A stretch of DNA of 64,000 nucleotides from Ampelocalamus luodianensis. Taxonomy: Eukaryota > Streptophyta > Magnoliopsida > Poales > Poaceae. Below the pieces are notes generated by a model. The model made no database searches. It was not told the origin of the DNA and saw only the letters and a program-made list of their open reading frames with translations. Below, in pieces: positions 54,899 through 64,000 of this stretch. Each line of letters begins with the position of its first letter. The stretch's first letter is position 1. The position numbers and the translations under genes are program-made. The stretch covers positions 12,911,840 through 12,975,839 of the forward strand of contig CM070628.1 of NCBI GenBank assembly GCA_036346255.1, read 5' to 3'.

Positions 54899-57800
54899 TT
54901 TTTGAAAGTAACCGGCAGGAGGGTTGCCCGTTATATTAATAAAGAAGAAGCGGGAGCGAAACCGCACGGAACCAAGTTTAAAGATACATGACCTTAATTA
55001 CAAAGCACTGAAAAACTCCAAAGATTTAGCCCTTGCAAGGAACCAAGCTCTTCCCTCCTCCTTGATCTTCGCGATGAGATCTAGGGGCGCGGTTGCTACG
55101 TTGTTGAAGATTCTCGCGTTGCGCTCCTTCCAAAGCTCCCAAGAAATTAGGATCATGGTCATCGGCCCGGTCTTCCTACGGGAGCCTGTCACCTTTGCCA
55201 CATTTGACCACCAGTCAAGAATGTTCGTGCAAGGGGGCCAGGTGGAGGGTTGTAGGTTTTCGATTCTGATCCAGTCCGCCATGAGCTTTCAGATGCGACC
55301 AGAGAAACGGCAATGAGCGAAGAGGTGCAAGGCTGATTTCGGAGTGTGTCTGCAGAGGGGGCAAAAATGTTGATTTGGCCGAAAACCAGAATTTTGGGGC
55401 CTCTCCGAATAACCAGGCCGAAAACCATAATTTAGCCTTTTTTCCGTCTCCGAGGGAGATCCTTGTTGCCGCCGCGAAGAGGTTTCGATCCGAGTCGTGA
55501 CAAGGGATTTCCATACCGACCCAGGGTTTAGTTGGGTTCTGCCATTCTTGCCAGAGCCAGCGCAGTCTTATTGCCGAGGAGGAAAGCGGTAGACTTAGGA
55601 TGCCTAAGCCACCAAGATGGGTTGGCCGACACACTCTTTCCCAATTGACTTTGCACTTAGCACCCGAAAAAGTGTCATGACCCGCCCAGAGGAAGTGGTG
55701 CCTCAATTTGTCAATGGAGTAGAGAATCACTCTAGGGATTTTGAACACCGTGAGGAAGTAGATTAGGATCGAGGTGAGGACCGATTTTACTAAAATGGCC
55801 CTCCCTGCCGGAGATAGGAGGCGCCCCTGCCAGCCTACTAACCTTCCCGCCACCTTGTCGAGAAGCGGTTGAAAGTCCACTCTGCGAAGCCATCTGTAGG
55901 TGAGCGGGAGCCCCAGATACTTGATCGGGAAGGTTGATCGGATTGCCGGACAATCTTGGAGGACCGAGGAGAGGTCTAAGTTGTCACAGCTGATAGGGAG
56001 CACTGCGCTTTTCTCTAAGTTGGTGTGAAATCTGGTGGCCTTCCCAAAGCTGAGGATGATCTGGGTGGTTATGAAAATTTCGCTTGGGTTGGGATTGATG
56101 AAAATAGCCGCATCATCCGCGTAGATGGAGGTTCTGATTGTGGCGAGGCGATCGCGCAGGGGGGCGAGGAAACCCAAGTTCGTAGCCGCCTCTAGAAGTC
56201 TTTGGATGGGGGTCAATGGCCAAGATGAAGAGGAATTGTGACAGGGGGTCTCCTTGTCGCAGCCCTCGCCCGTGAATAATTGCATTGCCAGGGATGCCGT
56301 TGAGAAAGACTTTCGACGAGGCGGACCTTAAAAGGGCTGCCATCCAATTTGTCCATCTAAGGGGGAAGCCTCTCTTGTGCAGAAGATCCAGAAGGTAGTC
56401 CCAGTGGACCGAATCGAAGGCCTTGGCTATGTCAAGCTTGCGGAAAAGCGAGGGGGTTTTGGAGCGGTGTAGTCTTGTAATCAGGTTGCGAACGTAGAGG
56501 AAGTTGTCATGAATGCTTCTTGTTTTTATGAAGACGCTCTAAGATCGCGAGACCAAGCTATTGAGAAACGGGGCCAATCGGCGCGCTAGCGTTTTAGCGA
56601 TCCACTTGCCGATTCCATGAATGAGGTTGATAGGTCTGTAGTCTTTTACATTGTCAGCTCCCTCCTTCTTTGGGATCAGCACAATGTTTGCTGTATTTAG
56701 GAGGTGAAGGTGCGACGTGCGAAGGGAGTGAAAGCTAAAGAAAACTGACAAGATATCATCTTTAATGACTGACCAACAAGATTTGTAGAAGTTTGTTGAG
56801 AAGCCTTTCGGCCCTGGGGCTTTGTCTCCTGGCAGTTGGTCGAGGGCTAGACGCACTTCAGATTCCGTAAAAGCGTCCTGCAGAGTGTGCATGTCTAGTG
56901 CCTGGGGTGCTGAGCCTCCCAGTTGAGGACCAAGTCGCGCAGAGCAGGTCTGGCCAGCATTTCTTGAAAGTGCTTATGAATAATGTCTTCTTTCTCTGAG
57001 TGCAAGGTCGCCCAGCCCTGACCATTTTGAGGTTTTTGGATGTGGTTTTTTCTTTTACGCCCATTTGCTTTGATATGGAAGAATTTTGTGTTTGCGTCAC
57101 TTTCTCTGAGGTTGGTGATCCTGGAACACTGGCGTTTCCTGGTACGCTCAATCACTGCAAGACCCAGGGCTCTTTTCTTAAGGTTGGCCCTCAAGATCAA
57201 TTCAGAAGATGACAAGTCCCTACACTCTTGGGCCACGTCGAGTCGGAGTATAAGCTCTAAAGCCATGTGGAGAAGGAGCTTAGGCCGAGGGAAGAGGGAA
57301 GAGCTCCATAGTTTGAGGGCGGCAACCGTGGACGCTAACTTGTGCTGCAGTCTGTGCATGGGTTCTATGTGCATGCAGGGTTTTGACTGTATCGAGGAAA
57401 CCTGGCATCTTGATCCAGAAGTTTTCGAAGCGAAAAGTTTTGGGGCGAGCAAGTCCGGAGATGTTAGAAAGGAGAAGGGGGCAGTGGTCAGAAATCGAAG
57501 ACGACAGCGCCTGAAGAATGTGATTGTCAAAAAGGGTATCCCAGCCTTCGTTAGAGAAGACTCTGTCCAGCCTGACTAGCATGGGCCTTTGACGTTCGCT
57601 GCTCCAAGTAAACTTTCTGTTTTGGAGGTGAATTTCTTTGAGCTCACAAGCGTTGAGTGTGTTGCGGAAAAGCGCCATCCGGCGTGGGTTAATATTGTTA
57701 TTATTTTTGTCTTGCGCACAGTAGATGAGGTTGAAATCACCTAATACCAACCAGTTAGTGCCTGTGGAAGGTTTTAAGGAGGCTATTTCTTGAAGGAAGG

Positions 57801-58579
57801 CCGCCTTGTTACTACTTTGGGTTGGCCCGTAAACAATCGTGAGGCAGAAGGAAGAGATGCACTCTTTAAGTAGTATCGTTGCCGACAAGCTATAAGCCGA
57901 GTTGAGGATGTCATAAACCTCGACGACCTCAATGTTCCAGAGAAGTAGAATTCCACCCCTCGTACCCTCCGCTGGTTTTTGGGCGAAATTCCGCAAGTTG
58001 TAACCTCCTAGAGAGCAAGCAAGGCTTTGATCTACCGTTTCCAATTTTGTTTCTTGAAGGCAAACGAGGTGGCACGTGGTTGAGAACAGGGTCTCCTGGA
58101 CAAGCGACTTCCTGGCCTGGTTGTTGAGGCCCCGCACGTTCCAGCAAAGGATGTTAATGTTTGGTGTAGACATTATTGTAGGATTTGTGTAGGCGGCGGC
58201 CGGTGGGGTGACCTGGTAGGCTTGGTCGGATGGGAGGGTCTGGGGTTGAGAAGTTGTTGTTGTTGGCAGAGTGTTGCTGTGAAGCGGCAGGAGGTGACAA
58301 GAGCATGCAAATCTATGGAGAGGGCAGCCATCCACATCCACCAAAGACTAACACTGGAGCACCTCCCACTGGGAGTTCCGACCTTGCGAACGGTGTGGGG
58401 CAGCGGCCGCAGAGCAGGGCTGGAAATGAAGGCGAAGCCAGGGGTGGCCGAGGGAACCATAAGGGGTAGAAAAACAACGACAGGCGGAACATTGGCAATT
58501 GAAGGAAAGAAAACATCTTGGAAATAGTAAGCGACAATGTAGCAAAAGAGGCAGGACAATGTAGAAAACACTGAAGTTG
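54899..58579 (-). mobile_element. L1-type LINE, 5'-truncated
   Basis: Non-LTR element of about 3.7 kb on the minus strand. It ends in a short A-run (plus-strand T-run at 54899-54903) after CGGTTACTTTC and is bounded by a 15-16 bp TSD rich in A/T, the usual L1 target. It keeps the apurinic endonuclease, RT and a C-terminal zinc-finger-like region. ORF1 (RNA-binding protein) is missing or reduced to under 400 bp, so it is 5'-truncated. Several frameshifts make it inactive. After removal the flanks join into one AT-rich stretch. Confidence 0.88.
55000..58173 (-). pseudogene. LINE ORF2 (endonuclease-reverse transcriptase)
   Basis: The start ATG at 58171-58173 gives MSTPNINILCWNVRGL. The APE-type endonuclease (57280-58173) has CWNVRGL, LQETK, YGP, LGDFNL, RLDRVF and SDHCPL, all the catalytic blocks. 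The linker shows ANTKFFHIKANGR (about 57000). RT follows: PGDKAPGPKGF and IPKK-x-DYRPI (56539-56892), LRQGDPLS (about 56240-56265) and the YADD catalytic box (about 56115-56130). The C-terminal part has a zf-RVT-like region with WELWKERNARIF near 55130. Frameshifts lie near 57530-57280, 56895, 56540-56340 and 56280. The enzyme would nick target DNA and reverse-transcribe the element RNA in the nucleus. Confidence 0.9.
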
Positions 58580-58595
58580 TTGTATTTTTTTTCTT
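58580..58595. repeat. LINE target site duplication, 5' side copy
   Basis: TTGTA, eight T, CTT; see 54884-54898. Confidence 0.75.
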
Positions 58596-58698
58596 AATTT
58601 GATTACTGAAAGGGGCAGCTGCCTTGCGTCTTTCCTGGAAGGTACATTTCTGAAAATTTTCTCAATAATGTCCTTCATATTGTCCAACCAATTATTTA

Positions 58699-59319
58699 GA
58701 GTAGAAGATTTACTGAGGCAAAATCCCTCAAATTAAAGAATTATGAAATCCTACTAGAGCTTGAAATTGTAACAGCAAATTTTAGTTTATAAAAACTTCT
58801 GATCTGATCATCTGAAGAAGAAATTAATAGGCTTCTGTGCCTTGTCGATTTCAGACCTATTCTGAATAGCGAAGTGTGTGTTCAAATGCGGCATATCGTA
58901 ATTCTCACCATACCTGGACTTCTGCTAATGTTGGCTATTATCATGCAGTATGTGGACCTTCTCTGTACTTACAAAAGATTTAAAATATGTGCTTGCAAGT
59001 AGACCTGGGTACATGTAGAGGCCTTTGCTAAGCAATAATGCAGATAATTTCCATTTGCTTTCATATCTTTTGAGTAGAAGATTTACTGAGGCAAAATCCC
59101 TCGAATTAAAGAATTATGAAATCCTGAGCTTGCAATTGTAACAGCAAATTTTGGTTTATAAAAACTTCTGATCTGATCATCCGAAGAAGAAATTAATAGG
59201 CTTTTGTGTCTTGTCCATTTCAGACCTATTCTGAATAGCGAAGTGTGAGTTCAAATGCTGCATACCGTAATTCTCACCATACCTGCCCTTCTGCTAATGT
59301 TGGTTATTATCATGCAGTA
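58699..59319 (+). repeat. direct duplication, about 250-bp copies with a 373-bp period
   Basis: 58699-58950 and 59072-59319 are about 93-95% alike by eye, both starting GAGTAGAAGATTTACTGAGG and ending ATTATCATGCAGTA. Each holds a TTTCAG/ACCTATTCTG acceptor-like site and ends in ATGCAG, another acceptor-like site. Confidence 0.85.
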
Positions 59320-59504
59320 AGCTGTTGAGCAATGTCACCAAATCTGGCGGCGCAAACACGACTACAACGCAGACAAGTGATGCTGAGGGATCTGCGATAT
59401 GGAGACTGAGAACTGGAAGGGAGAAAGGGTTCTTGTTCATCCTCCGGTTGCTGTTGAGCGTCATGGTGGTGGTTATTATGACGAATTCAAACTTTTGGAT
59501 ATGA
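59318..59504 (+). CDS. exon-like segment, putative C-terminus with a membrane segment
   Basis: After ATCATGCAG a frame of 61 codons runs to TGA at 59502-59504. It is Thr/Ser-rich, then basic (WRLRTGREKG), then a hydrophobic stretch FLFILRLLLSVMVVVIM close to the end, as in a tail-anchored or last-helix membrane protein. No family recognised; no convincing upstream exon except the duplicated block just before it. It could be a fragment. Confidence 0.25.
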
Positions 59505-59753
59505 CAGGAACATGTTAATGGTAACAAAACGAGATTTTTTGGGAGGACATGTTAGAGGAGCAGTGTGTGTATGTTTAGTGATTCTTTATTGTTAGATAAG
59601 CATCGATAAATTATTACTGCTAAAATTTCATAACATCTGGAGACCTCACTCTCGGTATGAAGTGCTGGCTTGTAGTAAACGTACAGCATAAGTTGTGACT
59701 TAAACTCGTCGCTTGAAGAACTTAAAGTGAATGCATTAGTGTAAATGAAAATT

Positions 59754-60905
59754 TGATAGAGAAGTTAGCTCTATCACAGCAAGTTAGATCACGGCAAGAA
59801 ACCAAGCAAAAACTCGCGAATCAAAGAAAGATCTCAAATCACCAAATAGAGAGAAAGAAACCAAATAAACTCATCTTTGAGAGAACTTTCTTTGGATTGA
59901 TTTGATATAGTATTGGTTTACAACCACTCCATCAATGGAGAACAAAGACTCAATACATGAGCACGAAATCAAATCCAACTCTCTAGAACCCTAACCTCCA
60001 ACTATCAACTCCCTAAGCACAAAAGCAAAACTAGGGTTTTCAATTAATGAAAGGGTTTGAGGGGGTGTAGCCACCTCCCTCCTCTATTTATAGTGGAGGC
60101 TTAGACTTTCTAGAAGTATTAACCCTAATAGGCTCCCGTTAAGGCCCACACACAAACGGGTCACACACGCACGTATTTTAAAGCGTCGTCTTCATCTCCT
60201 CTTGACCTAATCCGCTTCTCCACGCACCATCTTGCGCCGCGGGTTGGCAAAAGGTAACCAAGGCGGTATTTGGTAAGATTACCAAAATACCCCTTCTCGA
60301 CCTTTTTTCAAAGAATGAGTCCAATCTTCGTGAAGCACTTCCATGCTTCGCCATGTGTAGGTTGATTCAGCGGCTCTCATCATGTCAGCAAGTCTCTCTC
60401 CATCCGGCTCCCACCGAAACCACCATGGCACTTGCACCGATCCCCACGCCGCTTGATCCAACCAGTCGCACCGAACTGCTCATTTGGTCACCTTTGTCCA
60501 TCTTGTACTATACTTGAGTGCAATGACTTCACCCGGCATCGTCGATCGTTCTGAACCTCAGCTCTCCAAGCTAGTCCCGACCATTCTTGTCGTTGACCGT
60601 CGTTGACCACAAGCAACCTGCACAACAATAGCCAAGCAAATCAAAATCGGGAACAAGTTCTTCACAACTTGACCCACGTTAGTCAAAACATGCATCATGC
60701 AACACATATGCACTGAAACCCATGAACTTGACCTAACCCAAACCAAACTACGACGAAAACGCGTGTTCAACAAACCGTTAACGACATTGTCAATTGTAAC
60801 ATCATCCAAAGATCATGAGCATATCCCCATGATATCCACAGTAAGCTTAAGATCGGCATTTGCTTGCATCAGGTTGACCGTCTGCTTCCATGGCAGCAGG
60901 CAGCA
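59754..60905 (-). repeat. probable solo LTR or LTR fragment, minus orientation
   Basis: LTR-like on the minus strand: a strong TATA box at 60084-60093 (CTATAAATAG), then a leader with AGGGTTTGGAGAG-type text. The left edge starts TGATAGAG and forms an 8-bp hairpin with CTCTATCA 15 bp on. The right edge is uncertain and no matching 5-bp duplication was found. No coding sequence. Confidence 0.45.
60084..60093 (-). promoter_or_regulatory. TATA box in the LTR-like region
   Basis: CTATAAATAG on the minus strand within CCTCCA...GAGGAGG. Confidence 0.55.
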
Positions 60906-62000
60906 CATAACTACATAAGCAATTCAATTGAAAGTAGAAACTAATGTCACTGAAATTCAGAAATGGAATGATGCAATTATTTCACTTGAGACATCTTGTT
61001 CGAATACGGGTAGGCTACATGCGTAAACTAGGTACATGGAAAATTATCCTCTTAGTCTTGTATTTCATTTCGTTCAGTTCTTTATATGTTTTAATTAATT
61101 TAGTGTTCTCAAGTGGTGCAAATATTTGAATCCCCTACTACGCAGCTGCTCTGTATCCTTTTATAAGGTTCTTGTTCATCTATTACGGTTTCTGATGTTG
61201 CATACAGTCATCTCCAATTTTCAGCTCGTCGAGCAGCAGCCCACGCCGTCTGCTAACCAGGCCCACGGGCACGCATAGGGCATCCAGAACATGAGGCCGG
61301 AACAGAGGTTGCTCTTAGCGTCTAAAATATATCCTCACTTCAAAAGTATAGGTCTGAGTTTATCCTTCCAGAACATGAAGCTGGGAAAATGGAGATGACC
61401 AAGTGGTTCTTTTCAGATGCCTTTCTAATTCTCTGAGCTATCCTATCTGTCGTTGCTCAGGTGTTGCTCATGGTGTCCATGGTAGATGATTACAAATTAG
61501 CATATGCAAGTACAGTAGCCTTCCTGTTACTGTCTGTACTGAAGTCATGCAATGTACCTTTGCAGTAGTTGCTTCATAGAACTAGACTCTCAAGCCTGAA
61601 CATCATATTGCCTGAATAGTTCATGACAACTATACATTGTTTCTTCAAATATTGCCATTTAGATCCAACTTAGAACCATACTATGTGGTCTATCCTTTGC
61701 TTTATGTCCCGAATTATAGTTTGCCTTCACATTCAGTTTGCAATTTTCAATCATGTCCCGGATAAAGCAGTATTTTCCTTGATATCCATTTCTATAAGAA
61801 TTAAGTAAGATTTCCATTGAAAGTAGAATTTTTAGTCTATTCGCTAGGCCCTGTATAGCAGATTACCATCTTTGAGTTAGAAACAAATAATTCCTACAAC
61901 ATGGTTTACATTTGTTGTTTCTTATTGATACATCATTGCTGTAGTTCAGTCAGGTTTTCCTTGGAAATGGCAATTTTGATATATTCATATGCAGTGCATT
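60906..62000. other. no recognised features
   Basis: About 1.1 kb of AT-rich sequence. No ORF, repeat or motif that I can support on either strand. Confidence 0.5.
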
Positions 62001-64000
62001 AGCAGCTCGAGTTAGATCTATTCTGGTTGAGTTGGTCCTGAATCTTTTTCCACCCTCACCGTGTACGAATTTCTTCATGTGTTTTACCAGTTCTTTTTCT
62101 TTCCCTTGTTTTTTCCTGTATTATGCAGCCTTTTATTTCGTTGTCTCACTGTTTTTTTTTTTTGGACTCGCTGTGCTTTTCTGCTCCTTTGCCTGCCTCT
62201 GCTGCGTTTCCACGGATCTGGCTTGAAATAACCCAAAATTCCGGATTTCAAAATTTCTTTGAAGCTTTTCGTTTGAATTCAAAATCTTTCCCAATTCGGA
62301 AACTTCCTTCGAATTTCCGCCTTCCGTTTTGGGAATTCCCGTTTTCTTCATCTGAAGGCGTCTTCTTCCTGGGCGCCTCCCTCCTTCTTCCTCCCTCTCC
62401 TCCTTTAAATGCGCTTCAGGCAGCGCCGCCACTGCCTCGTGCCCTCGGCGCCGCCATTCTTGACCGACGACCGCCAGCGCACTACCTCCAGCGTCTTCTA
62501 CCGCCTTCACCGCCGCCACCTCACCCGGCCACCCTCCTTTCCCAGCGCCGCTCCGCCTCTCCCGAGCGCACGCGTCGCCGCCACCACTACTGCCGCCAGC
62601 ATTCCATGCTCCCACCGCCTCAACGCCCTATAAGAGGTCCCCGAAGAGCACCCTTCGTCGCCCTTTCCCCTCCGCATCTCCCCTCCACTCCTTCTGCTCC
62701 GGAGCCGGCGCATTTTGAAGAAATCGCGCCGCCACTGTTCTTCTTCCCCACCGAAGCCGACGCCGATTCGCCGCCACCACCCACCCAAGCTCCGATTTTC
62801 GCCCACGGTGAGCTTCTTCACGTCGCCGCCTACCTCTTCCCCACCTCCCCTACCTCCCAAACCCACCGGAGCTCGCCGGCACCATGCTCCACCGCCGCCG
62901 CTTCCACGGCTCACGTCGCCAAGCCGCCTCACTCCACCTCAAGCTCCACTGATGCCACCTACGGACTCCCCTCCACCCACTGATGCTCCCTCAATCCTCC
63001 CCTTGGTCGGAGCGTAGCCGGAACACCGCCGCGCCGGCCTCGCCCGGCCGTGTGCGCTACCTTCGCCGCCACCCCATCCCGAGCCTCCTCGCGCAAGCAA
63101 ATCCCCAAAATGGGACCCCCTCACCTCCGTGAACCTCCCCGCACCACTCCCCGCCGCCGCCGACCACCACCGCCGCCGCAGAAGCCACCGCCGCCGGCTC
63201 GGGCAGAGCCGAGCGCGCTCTGGCCTCCGGACGAGCGCAGCTCAAGGCCACCCGAGCTGGGCCGTTAAGGCCTGGCCGCTTTGGGCCGAAGCCCATTTGG
63301 GTGTTGGGTTTAACCCAACACTATTCACAGCCCGTGAACAGTGAAGCCTTTACTGTTCATCCATTTCAGTCCATTACTGTTCATCTGCACAGTAAAATAT
63401 TTACTGTTCATCCGACAAAATCAAAACACTGTTCCAAATTCAGGAAAATGAACAGTAAACCCTAGTTACTGTTCATCACCTGAAAAATAATCCACCACTA
63501 TTCTTTTCAGCTAAATGCAGTTATTTCCAATCACCGACCATCCCCAACTTTTATTTATAAACAGTAAAATAATGCTATTCAGTATCCGACACCATTATCG
63601 CCGAAACCCTAATTTGACATTTCATGTCAAATTTGACCGCTGAACCTAAAACCCTCTCGTTGTTTATTCCTTTAAATCAGCCTAAACACTAGCCATTGCA
63701 CAAGAAACTCATTCATCGCTCATTACCCAAAATAATTCGTGCTATCCGCTTCGTCAAAGCGAGAAACCCTATCTACTATCCACTTCAAACCGAAATACTA
63801 ATCCCTCATTATTCATCGATCCATCGTCATACATGAATAGTAAAATAATACTATTCATTATCTGACACCTCTCCCGCCCAAAACCCTAATTCAACATATT
63901 ATACTCTTTTCGACCGTTTCGAGTCCGTGAATCCAAATCTCAATTTCGTTCAGTCCAAACAAGTGCCAGCTAAATCTCCAGCATCCCACGCACCACCTTA
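62001..64000 (+). other. probable promoter and GC-rich leader of a long LTR or host 5' region (runs off the window)
   Basis: A TTTAAATGC box at about 62404 follows a TC-rich tract and precedes about 850 bp of CCG/CCA-rich sequence, then ACTGTTCAT repeats (63318-63480). The order TATA, GC-rich leader, AT-rich tail is the same as in LTR4 and LTR5. The long Pro/Ser/His-rich frame (62123-62983) crosses the TATA box and has no domain, so I do not call it a gene. Confidence 0.35.
63318..63480 (+). repeat. cluster of ACTGTTCA / TGAACAGT motifs
   Basis: About eight copies of ACTGTTCA on either strand in 160 bp, many as TTACTGTTCATC. The same word builds the arms of the palindrome at 12745-12776 and occurs in the 16-bp repeat of LTR7 exon B. 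Confidence 0.7.

Noticed and set aside
54369..54905. 178-codon hydrophobic/aromatic ORF
   Set aside because: It runs into the LINE poly-T tail, so its end is an accident; the composition looks like AT-rich non-coding sequence.
59754..60905. Complete solo LTR with defined ends
   Set aside because: The TATA box and left edge look right, but I found no matching 5-bp duplication, so only a low-confidence LTR-like call was kept.
62123..62983. 286-codon Pro/Ser/His-rich ORF
   Set aside because: It spans a TATA-like box and a CCG-rich leader; no domain, and the opposite strand is also open. Typical of GC-rich leaders.

Overview
This window is plant nuclear DNA, almost certainly from a grass (Poaceae). 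It contains nested Ty3/gypsy and Ty1/copia retrotransposons, Mutator-like (MULE) remnants, a plant L1-type LINE, and one intronless mTERF gene with the GC-rich 5' half typical of grass genes. I cannot name the species. No tRNA, rRNA, CRISPR or bacterial features were seen.

Layout. (1) 1-10763: the 3' part of a Tekay/Del-type chromovirus: a decayed pol and chromodomain, a polypurine tract, and a very long 3' LTR (LTR1, 3020-10763) carrying a nested copia-like insertion (about 5036-7856). It interrupts a MULE transposase whose 3' half (MULE1) resumes at 10764. (2) 13792-19016: a complete Reina-type chromovirus on the minus strand, with 433-bp LTRs, a PBS and a perfect 5-bp TSD. (3) 19017-24176: the only low-copy host stretch, with a mitochondrial-type mTERF gene (22347-23507, minus). 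(4) 24177-52797: a stack of solo LTRs and MULE2 debris. LTR2 lies in LTR7, LTR4 in LTR3, and LTR5 in copia LTR6. Four of these six have recognisable TSDs that are exact or have one mismatch at LTR2, LTR3, LTR4, LTR5 and LTR6 (five in all); only LTR7 lacks one. (5) 52798-64000: poorly coding DNA with a 5'-truncated LINE (54899-58579), a local tandem duplication, one exon-like segment, a probable further LTR, and GC-rich leader-like DNA at the right edge.

Most unusual signal. The long LTRs (about 3.3-5.6 kb) of several diverged gypsy families share what looks like a small spliced gene lying wholly inside the LTR. It has a TATA box, a 64-nt exon of fixed length in one family, an acidic/Gln-rich exon A (63, 63, 63, 75, 153 and 219 nt, all multiples of three), a roughly 0.7-1.3 kb intron with GC or GT donors, and an acidic terminal exon B joined in the same phase. 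I do not recognise the product. Other notable items are a 32-bp perfect palindrome centred on CACGTG, minisatellite arrays grown inside LTR7, a foldback LTR fragment (LTR8), matching palindrome arrays downstream of both MULEs, and Reina LTRs that differ only by transitions.

Coordinates of LTR ends, TSDs and exon borders were read by eye. Family names (Tekay, Reina, L1) rest on domain recognition, not on a search.
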